DNA of 16,027 bases, taken from assembly GCA_934716785.1 (NCBI GenBank), contig CAKUYM010000065.1, positions 1-16,027 of the forward strand. Reading direction: 5' to 3'. Each line of letters begins with the position of its first letter. Position 1 is the first letter of the stretch. The position numbers and the translations under genes are program-made. This document shows, piece by piece, positions 9,063 through 16,027 of this stretch. This stretch comes from an uncultured Bacteroides sp. (GTDB lineage: Bacteria > Bacteroidota > Bacteroidia > Bacteroidales > Bacteroidaceae). The notes beneath the pieces were generated by a model, which had not been told where the DNA came from, ran no database searches, and saw only the letters and a program-made list of their open reading frames with translations.

Positions 9063-9066
9063 AGGA
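9062..9066 (+). promoter_or_regulatory. Shine-Dalgarno-like site that favours the start at 9073
   Basis: AAGGA sits six bases before the ATG at 9073 and overlaps the stop codon of the preceding gene. Such a site is uncommon in this window, where most starts have no recognisable ribosome binding sequence. It argues for the ATG at 9073 over the in-frame ATG at 9055, which would overlap the previous gene by eight bases. Confidence 0.45.
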
Positions 9067-9072
9067 AAAGTC

Positions 9073-10134
9073 ATGAATATAAACTGTTATAAAGTGCTTT
9101 CCTTGTTTTGTATTTGTTTGGCAGGAATCATTGGAGTTTCCTGTTCAGGCAATACAGATGAGACGGAGCAACAACTTGTGTTGCAGAAAAATAAAAACAC
9201 ACTGGATGCCGATGGAAAAGACATGGTGCTCTTTACTGTGCTGCAGGCAGGAACAGATGTCACATCCGATGCTACTATCCGAAATATTACAACCGGACAG
9301 GATTTGACAGGAAAGTCGTTTTCTACCACTCAGGCAGGCTCTTATATTTTCGAAGCGTCTTATGGGGGAAGTATATCCGGACAAGTCTCTGTAGTTGCTA
9401 ATGAGGTATCGGCACAGGTATCTAAATTCGTCCGTCGCATTTGTGCCATGGAATTTACGGGAACGTGGTGTGCTTGGTGTCCGCAGGGCATGACTAAATT
9501 GTCCTATTTGATAGATACCTATTATGATGGCATAGTGTATTTGATAGCCGTTCATTCGGACGGGGATGGACCTGATCCGATGGCGATAGAACAATCTGAT
9601 ATTCTTGCTCGGAAATTCCAAGTTTCCAATTATCCTTCTTGTGTTGTCGATATGCGCCACACAATGGGATTGTCCGAGAGTTATAGCGTTATGCGGTCTG
9701 CTTTTGATGAATCATTGAACGGCTATCCGGCACATTGTGGAGTAGCCATTCAGTCCGAATACATGGAAGCAACATCACAGGCAAGGGTCACGGTAAGAGT
9801 AACGTCTGAAAAGACTTCTCAATATCGTTTGGTTTTGTATGCAATAGAGGATGGACTGAAATACCCACAAAATGATGGAGGTATTTATCGTGATTATACA
9901 CATCATCATGTGCTTCGCCAACTCTTGTCGGCAACGGTGGATGGTGACAGACTCGGACAGATTGCGGCCGATAAGGAAGATAGCAAAGAATATACTGTAA
10001 TATTGGATGAAAATTGGAAAGCAGAAAATGTCTCTTTCTATGCTATAGTGACCGATGAAAACGGTTATGCAAACAATTTAGCCGTTTGTGAAGCGGTTAA
10101 TGGGAATACTGATTATGAATATGTAAGCAATTAA
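9073..10134 (+). CDS. Omp28-like thioredoxin-fold lipoprotein, third paralog
   Basis: A 353-residue lipoprotein from the ATG at 9073 (359 if 9055 is used). The lipobox ends GVSC at Cys24, followed by SGNTDETEQ. An Ig-like domain follows (LQKNKNTLDADGKDMVLFTV), then a thioredoxin fold with TGTWCAWCPQGM (Cys133, Cys136) and the loop NYPSCVVDM (Pro188), where a third cysteine (Cys190) lies two residues after the cis-proline and could face the active site. Two C-terminal cysteines (222 in AHCGVAI, 339 in AVCEAV) match those of the siblings. The histidine-rich stretch YTHHHVL aligns with YIHNNVV of the second paralog. This copy is the most divergent in its C-terminal domain. Like its neighbours it belongs to the Omp28-related type, whose biochemical activity is not established. 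It is tightly linked to the gene before it and 21 bases from the next, which supports co-expression. Confidence 0.88.
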   Translation: MNINCYKVLSLFCICLAGIIGVSCSGNTDETEQQLVLQKNKNTLDADGKDMVLFTVLQAGTDVTSDATIRNITTGQDLTGKSFSTTQAGSYIFEASYGGSISGQVSVVANEVSAQVSKFVRRICAMEFTGTWCAWCPQGMTKLSYLIDTYYDGIVYLIAVHSDGDGPDPMAIEQSDILARKFQVSNYPSCVVDMRHTMGLSESYSVMRSAFDESLNGYPAHCGVAIQSEYMEATSQARVTVRVTSEKTSQYRLVLYAIEDGLKYPQNDGGIYRDYTHHHVLRQLLSATVDGDRLGQIAADKEDSKEYTVILDENWKAENVSFYAIVTDENGYANNLAVCEAVNGNTDYEYVSN

Positions 10135-10155
10135 TCACATTTATCTCTTTAAGTT

Positions 10156-12387
10156 ATGAAGAAAAAATTATTTAATCTGTTTTTTATGTTGGGACTGATG
10201 TTGACAGTCAGCGTTGCCCTTTTCTCGTGTTCGGATAAAGATGAGCCGATTGTTCCAGATCCCGACCCGACACCGGTAGTTCCCGATCCTGAACTGCCAG
10301 AGAACCCAACTCCTATACAGTGGGTTGAGAATGAAGTGGACGGTGGTGAACGCGGAGTGGGTATCAAAGTCACCAGAAAGGATGAACGGAATTTTGTTTT
10401 TGAATGTACACCGGGTGATAAAATTCAATCCTACAGATTGGATGTATATCCGTTAAGCCGTATGTATAATTACTTGCTCGAAAGTGTGGGTGCCGGGGTA
10501 AAAGCTACGGATGAGGAAGTGGAGGACCTGATAGTAGAGGCCATTTATAACTCCAGCGGTTCCGGAGGATATACGTTTAGCGAAGCCACTTTGGGCGATA
10601 GCTATCCAAGGGCTGAGTTTGATTGGGCGAATACTGCGTATTCCCAGTCGGAAATCGTGCCCGATGGAGAGTATCTGATTATCACCATCGGATGTAATGA
10701 TAAAGATGGAAATAATCCGGCAGATATGAAAATCTGTTATATCAAGACACCGGTTAAGGAACTCATCGGAAATCCTCGTGTCGATATTGATGTAACGACA
10801 AGTTATACGGCGGCGGGCATCCAATATATACCTAATGCGGATGCTAAATATTTCTATCAGTTTTGCCTTGATGCTGAACCTATTGATGCTTATATAAATG
10901 CTTATGGGAAAAAAATGTATAGGGACTTTTTGAGACATACCACAATAACGGCGGAGGATGCCCAAGTGTCTCAGGAAGAATTGTACTATTTGGTGGACTT
11001 TGGCTACGGGGCTGATGCTACCAAGCTGATTACTGCGACAAGTGTAGGCTTGGATGCGAATAAGACTCCCACCAAAGACTATATCCGTCAGGATTTTCAT
11101 CTGAAAGAAATAAATCCGGATGCGGAAGAAGCGGAATGTAGCTTGACTGTTGACAAGGTAGGCGCATCTGTTATTAATATGAATGTTAGAATGGAAAATA
11201 ATTGTGTGGCCATGTTCTATAATATACTTTCCGCTTCAGAATGGGCTTCTTATGAGAATGCGGATGAGGCTACATTGACGGCATTGGCACAGAAATTGGA
11301 TCAAGAAGGATTTGGCATAAAGAATACGAATTTTGCTCAAGGAGGTTCGTTTACGGGGACGCGCTTTGATTTTGATATGAGTCCTTCTTCAAACTTAGCG
11401 ATTGTTTATGTCGGTCGTAATGAATATGGGCAGATATCGAAGATAAAAGCTACACCATTTACTACCAAAGCACGCGTGAGGAATACTCCGGAAGATTCGG
11501 AAGCAGAGATTGGCATAAATATCACCGAAGCCGGGCGTACCAATTTGAAAGTGGAATATACTTATAATGAGAAAACAGCCGTGTACTATCATCAGTATAT
11601 CATGACGCCGGACTTGTTGGAACCGGGTAATGAACAGGCTTTGATTAACTATTTGCTATCCGGAGATGCCAATGTATGGCCGGCAGATCAAGTTAGCGGT
11701 GTAGACGGCTTTAATTGGGATGGATTACAACCCGGCACGGAATATACATTTGCCTGTGTAGGAGAAGATTGGAATGGAGTATTGACAGAGGTGAAAACTG
11801 TGACTGCTTCAACGGAAAAAATTATAGCGGGACCGAATCCGACTATGCGATTGAATGCTTATATGAGTGATCTTGGCAACTTTACTGTTCAGTATTCTAT
11901 CGTGAAAGATGTAGCCAAATTCAAATACATGATTATTGAAGAAACTTATTCTGCCGATGGAGACTATTCTTATTCAGAATGTTTGAGTACTTGGAAAGAA
12001 CAGTGTATAGAGAATGGCCTTGAGAGTTATAACTCTGTCCCTCAGTCTTATGACAAGACAAGCTCTGCAAAACGATTGGTGGCTTTATGCGTGCCTCTTG
12101 GTGAAAAAGACGGAAAAGAAGTGATTGGAGATCTTTATACCGTATTCTGGGATAAAGATAAAGGTATCATTACCGATCCTTCCGTATTATTCCCGGATGC
12201 TCCGAAAGCAGCAAAGAAAACAATGAACGCAAGTAAGCCGCAGGTAGTAAAGAAGGACAGACGTCTTCCGGTTGATGTGATTATTAAAGAAAAGATGGAT
12301 ATGAAAAACGCTCCGGGGGTAGTTCGGAGTGGAAATACGATTCTCTTGGATATGAAGAAATTGGGTAAACATCCTCATGCCAAATAA
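10156..12387 (+). CDS. Large modular surface lipoprotein with basic C-terminal tail
   Basis: A 743-residue lipoprotein I cannot assign to a named family. The signal peptide ends at lipobox LFSC (Cys25), followed by SDKDEP and a Pro/Asp-rich spacer to about residue 53 that could hold the protein away from the membrane. The rest appears to be about five related beta-rich modules of 105-140 residues (roughly 55-197, 205-320, 325-438, 448-553, 560-667). Each closes with a fibronectin-III-like phrase of the form L-x-PGTEY followed by a strand and a D-x-x-G turn, for example LQPGTEYTFACVGEDWNG, NLAIVYVGRNEYGQ and GEYLIITIGCNDKDGN. Middle parts hold a helical segment such as EQALINYLLSG. After the last module comes a strongly basic tail (about 681-743) ending KKLGKHPHAK. 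No catalytic motif is visible. A binding or scaffold role at the surface is inferred from architecture and from its place in a SusCD operon. Confidence 0.82.
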   Translation: MKKKLFNLFFMLGLMLTVSVALFSCSDKDEPIVPDPDPTPVVPDPELPENPTPIQWVENEVDGGERGVGIKVTRKDERNFVFECTPGDKIQSYRLDVYPLSRMYNYLLESVGAGVKATDEEVEDLIVEAIYNSSGSGGYTFSEATLGDSYPRAEFDWANTAYSQSEIVPDGEYLIITIGCNDKDGNNPADMKICYIKTPVKELIGNPRVDIDVTTSYTAAGIQYIPNADAKYFYQFCLDAEPIDAYINAYGKKMYRDFLRHTTITAEDAQVSQEELYYLVDFGYGADATKLITATSVGLDANKTPTKDYIRQDFHLKEINPDAEEAECSLTVDKVGASVINMNVRMENNCVAMFYNILSASEWASYENADEATLTALAQKLDQEGFGIKNTNFAQGGSFTGTRFDFDMSPSSNLAIVYVGRNEYGQISKIKATPFTTKARVRNTPEDSEAEIGINITEAGRTNLKVEYTYNEKTAVYYHQYIMTPDLLEPGNEQALINYLLSGDANVWPADQVSGVDGFNWDGLQPGTEYTFACVGEDWNGVLTEVKTVTASTEKIIAGPNPTMRLNAYMSDLGNFTVQYSIVKDVAKFKYMIIEETYSADGDYSYSECLSTWKEQCIENGLESYNSVPQSYDKTSSAKRLVALCVPLGEKDGKEVIGDLYTVFWDKDKGIITDPSVLFPDAPKAAKKTMNASKPQVVKKDRRLPVDVIIKEKMDMKNAPGVVRSGNTILLDMKKLGKHPHAK

Positions 12388-12410
12388 TTACTTAATATTA
12401 AGAAAGTACT

Positions 12411-14972
12411 ATGAATATGGAAAGAATTCAAAATTCGTGTAGCATAGGGAAGAGTTTCTTTTTCCTGCTAATGATGTGTGTCGTATCATTCTCCTCGTGT
12501 TATAATGACGATGATCTGAAGAACTCGATTTCCGGCTTGGAAGACCGGGTAGGCAAACTCGAATCTCTATTGCAAAATGTGCAAAGCGATATTACGACAT
12601 TGAAGACGCTGACAGATGCTTTGTCTCAAAATAAGTCCATCGCTTCTGTGCTGGAGAACGAAGACGGAAGTTATACAATCAGATTCTCGGACCAGACGGA
12701 AGTGACTATCCGTAATGGTGAGGATGGAGAAGATGCTCCGCAAATCACAGTGATAGATGATGCCGGAGACGGAATCTATTATTGGGGCATTACCAAACCG
12801 GATGGAACCAAGGTGCTGTTGACGGATGGTGCAGGCAATAAAATGCCTGTAACAGCCGCTGCACCTAAAGTTCGTATCAATGTGGATACCAAAGAGTGGG
12901 AGATTTCTACCGATGGCGGTAAGAATTGGGAGTCTACTGGAGTTTATGCTTCCGGAGAGGGAGCCGGAGATACTTCCCTGTTCAGTGAAGTCAGCCAGGA
13001 TGATGACTATGCCTATTTCACGCTGAAGGATGGGACGGTATTGAAAGTCCTGAAATCCAAAGAACTGAAATGTGACGTGCTGTCCGGAAAACAATATTTT
13101 ACCAACGATGAAGAAAAACTGATTCCGGTGGAAATGAGCGGTATCTCCAAATATACGGTAACCAAACCGGATGGTTGGAAGGCTTCTTTGACAGGTAAAG
13201 GACTGACAATAATTGCTCCTTCGGCAGATAATCAATATGCGGAAGCCGGAGGTAAAGTTGCTGTAGTGGCTGTTGCGTCTAACGGTAAGAGTCTTATTTC
13301 GGAAATATCCGTCGTATTGGGCGAAGCTCCGATAAATATCACAGTTGAAAAACAGACGGTTTCTACTACTTTGGCAAGTGGGGTGGAAGTATATTATTTA
13401 GGGGTAATGGCAATTAATGAGTACACATCTGAGAGTGCGGCAGAATTGGCGAATGGTTCTTCAGCACGCATGTATATGAAGACTCAGCCTCTTGATAAAG
13501 CCCCATTGGCGGATTTGTTGGGCAAAGAGCCCGAAAGCGGAGTGACTTATATGATTTGGGCATTGCCTATGCCGGTTGATGGTAGTAAATGCTCGCCGGA
13601 TGATGTAATAGCCTCTGTTGTTGAGATAGCCGGAACGGTGGAGCTGAAAGTTTCGGACATTACATTTGAAGGAGCTACGGTCTCTGTGACGAGAAAGGGA
13701 TGTGATGTTTATGTTACGGGAATCGCCAATAAAGAAAATTATTCACCTGACATGGTGATAGGTGATCTTGCTTTCGGTGATGGAAAACAACAATATGCGG
13801 ATTATAACGGTCCGTTGGCAGGTACTGTATTAGATTATCTTCCGACCATCGTACCGGGGACTACTTATGTGCTTTGGGCTATCCCTTATAAAGATAAGAG
13901 TGAAGGAGCATATAAGGCAGAAGAATTGGTTTCATTAGAAATTGCTATCCCGGCATTGACATACGATGGTCCAGCAACAGTGAGTATCACTAATGTGACT
14001 TCTACAGTGACAGGAATAAGTGCATTGTTAACTCCCGGAACAGATTGCTATAAGTATTACTACACTTATATGACGGAGTCGGCTTTAGAAAAATACGCAA
14101 ATGATAGGGCGGTTATTTCTTACCTTATCAAGAGTGGCAGCACTTCACAAAAGACAGAGAATCTGGAAAGAAACTCTCTGCAACCGGGTACGAAAGGTTT
14201 TCTTCTTGCTGTAGCTTTGGACAGTAAAGGACAATTGGGCTCATTAGTCAAAGTGCAGGCAGACTCGAAAGATTTGTCGTACAACTCTTCTATATCGGTT
14301 GAGGTCGCAATTGAAGAGGGAACAGTGAGTACTGCTTTCACACTAACGCCGACCGGTAATCCTGCTAAATACCGTTATGTCCACATGGCAGCAAAAAATT
14401 TCAAGTCTTATCCCTATTGGGGAAATGAGGAAATGGTGAAACAGGCTTTGGACATGAATGAAGGAGTGACAGAAATAGCAGCGGCAGATTTCAGCAATCG
14501 CCAATTGGTTATCGAAGACCTTCAGTTTAATACGGAGTATGTATTGTTTATGATAGCGGTAGATGAAAATGGTTATCCATCTCCTGCAATGATAAAGAAG
14601 GAATATACCAGTGTAAAACCGACCTATGTCAGGAAGGAAAGAGATGCCGATGTCTGGACTGCGAATGCACCGGAGATAGTGATTGATGAATTGAAATCAG
14701 AAGGCGGGCTTTTTTATACACTCTCGTATACAGTGAAACCTAAGGCAAATTGCAAGATGTTTTACGCATATGTTTGTGAGGATGATTATCTGATCGGTAA
14801 AATGTTTGACGAACAAATCAAATATGTAATGACAAGTGGAACGAAATCAACGGATGCTTATTCGGGTTCCGAATATACGATATTGCCTATTAATATTTGC
14901 GTGACTTGGATGGATACAGATGGACGTTTCTATGAACTTTCCAAGACTGTAGTACAGGCTTCGGCCGAATAA
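12411..14972 (+). CDS. Modular surface lipoprotein with DUF4988/PL29-N-terminal-type coiled coil
   Basis: An 853-residue lipoprotein. The signal peptide ends FSSC (Cys30), followed by YNDDD, an acidic surface-export-like stretch. Residues about 36-75 form a heptad-rich coiled coil (LEDRVGKLESLLQNVQSDI), then a beta region with SYTIRFSDQTEVTIRNGEDG (87-106) and a second half to about 213 ending in FTLKDGTVLKV. This is the DUF4988 arrangement, often labelled PL29 lyase N-terminal domain. No lyase catalytic domain follows. Instead there are about five beta-rich modules (roughly 305-412, 413-512, 520-617, 625-735, 750-850) with closing phrases like IVPGTTYVLWAIP and LQPGTKGFLLAVALDSKG, similar in style to those of the preceding gene, from which it is 23 bases away. 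The coiled coil may trimerise the protein. I infer a binding or adhesin-like role at the cell surface; calling it a polysaccharide lyase would go beyond what is seen. ATG 12417 is an alternative start. Confidence 0.84.
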   Translation: MNMERIQNSCSIGKSFFFLLMMCVVSFSSCYNDDDLKNSISGLEDRVGKLESLLQNVQSDITTLKTLTDALSQNKSIASVLENEDGSYTIRFSDQTEVTIRNGEDGEDAPQITVIDDAGDGIYYWGITKPDGTKVLLTDGAGNKMPVTAAAPKVRINVDTKEWEISTDGGKNWESTGVYASGEGAGDTSLFSEVSQDDDYAYFTLKDGTVLKVLKSKELKCDVLSGKQYFTNDEEKLIPVEMSGISKYTVTKPDGWKASLTGKGLTIIAPSADNQYAEAGGKVAVVAVASNGKSLISEISVVLGEAPINITVEKQTVSTTLASGVEVYYLGVMAINEYTSESAAELANGSSARMYMKTQPLDKAPLADLLGKEPESGVTYMIWALPMPVDGSKCSPDDVIASVVEIAGTVELKVSDITFEGATVSVTRKGCDVYVTGIANKENYSPDMVIGDLAFGDGKQQYADYNGPLAGTVLDYLPTIVPGTTYVLWAIPYKDKSEGAYKAEELVSLEIAIPALTYDGPATVSITNVTSTVTGISALLTPGTDCYKYYYTYMTESALEKYANDRAVISYLIKSGSTSQKTENLERNSLQPGTKGFLLAVALDSKGQLGSLVKVQADSKDLSYNSSISVEVAIEEGTVSTAFTLTPTGNPAKYRYVHMAAKNFKSYPYWGNEEMVKQALDMNEGVTEIAAADFSNRQLVIEDLQFNTEYVLFMIAVDENGYPSPAMIKKEYTSVKPTYVRKERDADVWTANAPEIVIDELKSEGGLFYTLSYTVKPKANCKMFYAYVCEDDYLIGKMFDEQIKYVMTSGTKSTDAYSGSEYTILPINICVTWMDTDGRFYELSKTVVQASAE

Positions 14973-15003
14973 TCTTAGTGTTTACTAATTTAATAAAATG
15001 ATA

Positions 15004-16027
15004 ATGAGAAAATTTTTAAATGGCTTTTATAGTGTAGTATTATTGCTTCTTTGCGCATTTGCTTTTAGTAATTGCTCGGATGATGATGGTGGTGAGGAAG
15101 TCGATAATACCGGTGCCGGAATATCAGCGATAAGCAATGAAACGGCAATCAATGTTTCTGTATATGGAGAAACGGTTGAAGTTTCATTTACTTCCGAAGG
15201 AAAATGGTCTCCTTCCCTGCAATACTCAACCGGAACGGATTGGGCTTCCATAGTCAATATCAGTGGTAACACGGCAGCCGGAAAGGGAGGATTCAGAGTG
15301 ATGCTATCTAAAAATGAAACCGGAATAGAACGGGTATTGACAGTATTGGTACAGGTGGAAGGATATTCTACTCAGGCTACGGTATGTACTATTACGCAGG
15401 AAGGAACGGGTGGAGGCACTTCGTTGACTGATATTGCCTTGAATGAGTATATGCATAAGCATTTGAAGGAGCATTATTTATTCAAAGATGAATACAATAC
15501 ATTGGATGTAGACTGTAGTAATCTGCCATATAGCCAGTTCTTGTCTACCTATCTGATGCAGATGGAAACGAATACTGAAGACGGAGGTATCTATCGTGCT
15601 TATTCACCCAATGCGGGAAAACGCTATATTTATTCATACATGGAAAAGCTTGGAACCGCTGAAACTCGTGCCACGACTCGTGCCACAACTATCGTAGGAA
15701 CAGGACTCGGAACATTCTTTTCTTCTTTTATGGAAGATGGAACTACGATTGGATTAGCTATCGGATGGGTATATTCGGGATCTCCGGCAGAAAAGGCGGG
15801 ATTGAGACGTGGAGATGTTATCGTTTCCATTAATGGCACTACTCTGAACAAAAGTAATTATCAGAATCTTATGACGGATCTGTATTATGCCGGTGCTGGG
15901 CGAACATTCAGACTTGGATTCAAACGTTATATTCCCAATGAAGTCACGGAAAGATATGAACTGGCTGATGGAAATGCAATAGTAGCTACCGATGTTTATT
16001 TTAACAATCCGATTCTTTACTCTATGC
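15004..16027 (+). CDS. BACON-PDZ S41-type peptidase lipoprotein, 3' partial
   Basis: The frame is open from ATG 15004 (or 14998) to the window end, giving 341 codons of an unfinished gene. The lipobox ends FSNC (Cys24; Asn at -1 is unusual), followed by SDDDGGEE, a strong match to the Bacteroides surface-export signal. Residues about 40-136 are a BACON-like domain, ending TVCTITQEG. About 139-215 resembles the helical N-terminal region of S41 peptidases (LTDIALNEYMHKHLKEHYLF). About 231-306 is a PDZ domain with the hallmark GSPAEKAGLRRGDVIVSING. The Ser-Lys catalytic core of S41 (C-terminal processing/tricorn type) would lie downstream and is not visible, so activity is unconfirmed. A surface peptidase at the end of a SusCD operon suggests peptide or protein substrates. 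The gene starts 31 bases after the previous stop. Confidence 0.83.
   Translation, partial: MRKFLNGFYSVVLLLLCAFAFSNCSDDDGGEEVDNTGAGISAISNETAINVSVYGETVEVSFTSEGKWSPSLQYSTGTDWASIVNISGNTAAGKGGFRVMLSKNETGIERVLTVLVQVEGYSTQATVCTITQEGTGGGTSLTDIALNEYMHKHLKEHYLFKDEYNTLDVDCSNLPYSQFLSTYLMQMETNTEDGGIYRAYSPNAGKRYIYSYMEKLGTAETRATTRATTIVGTGLGTFFSSFMEDGTTIGLAIGWVYSGSPAEKAGLRRGDVIVSINGTTLNKSNYQNLMTDLYYAGAGRTFRLGFKRYIPNEVTERYELADGNAIVATDVYFNNPILYSM
15664..15687 (+). repeat. 12-base tandem duplication encoding TRAT-TRAT
   Basis: Two adjacent 12-base units, actcgtgccacg and actcgtgccaca, differ only at the last base and encode Thr-Arg-Ala-Thr twice in the peptidase gene, in the linker just before the PDZ domain. 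It is in frame and does not disrupt the gene. It may vary in copy number between strains. Confidence 0.8.

Noticed and set aside
12196..12387. Type IX secretion C-terminal sorting domain on the large lipoprotein
   Set aside because: The tail is short, lysine-rich and lacks the beta-sandwich with conserved Gly residues; the protein already has a lipoprotein signal.
12567..13235. Minus-strand open frame of 222 residues opposite the DUF4988-type gene
   Set aside because: It is antisense to a well-supported coding region and its translation resembles no family.
12411..14972. Polysaccharide lyase (PL29) catalytic function
   Set aside because: Only the N-terminal DUF4988-type region is visible; the remaining residues are repeating beta modules without a lyase-like region I can recognise.

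Overview
The window looks like part of a gut Bacteroides (order Bacteroidales) genome. It carries a SusC/SusD pair, many lipoproteins whose lipidated cysteine is followed by acidic or Ser-Asp residues, BACON- and DUF4988-type domains, an AT-rich base composition, and almost no Shine-Dalgarno sequences. All of this is read from sequence motifs; no database search was possible.

Layout: eleven genes lie on the + strand, packed so tightly (gaps of about 5 to 36 bases) that they read as one operon. No gap reaches 300 bases, and I saw no convincing promoter, terminator, RNA gene, mobile element or CRISPR. In order they are: (1) the C-terminal two thirds of a SusC-type TonB-dependent transporter (1-2101); (2) its SusD-type lipoprotein (2122-3705); (3) a small surface lipoprotein with a Calx-beta-like domain (3742-4635); (4) a secreted TlpA-like thioredoxin (4658-5158); (5) a probable outer-membrane barrel of the DUF6029 type (5192-6805); (6-8) three tandem paralogous Omp28-like lipoproteins, each with a CxxC thioredoxin-type centre (6838-10134); (9) a large modular lipoprotein with a basic tail (10156-12387); (10) a second large modular lipoprotein beginning with a DUF4988/PL29-N-terminal-type coiled-coil region (12411-14972); (11) the start of a BACON-PDZ S41-type peptidase lipoprotein, cut by the window end (15004-16027).

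How the parts may work together: SusC/SusD import an oligomeric nutrient through the outer membrane, and extra lipoproteins usually bind or process it at the cell surface. No glycoside hydrolase, polysaccharide lyase catalytic domain or sulfatase is visible. The accessory genes are instead a peptidase, four CxxC thioredoxin-fold proteins and adhesin-like modular lipoproteins. My inference is that the locus handles peptides or protein, possibly disulfide-containing ones, rather than a glycan. The combination of a peptide-type SusCD, a triple Omp28 cassette, DUF6029 and TlpA is the most interesting feature of the window. Its substrate and mechanism remain hypothetical.
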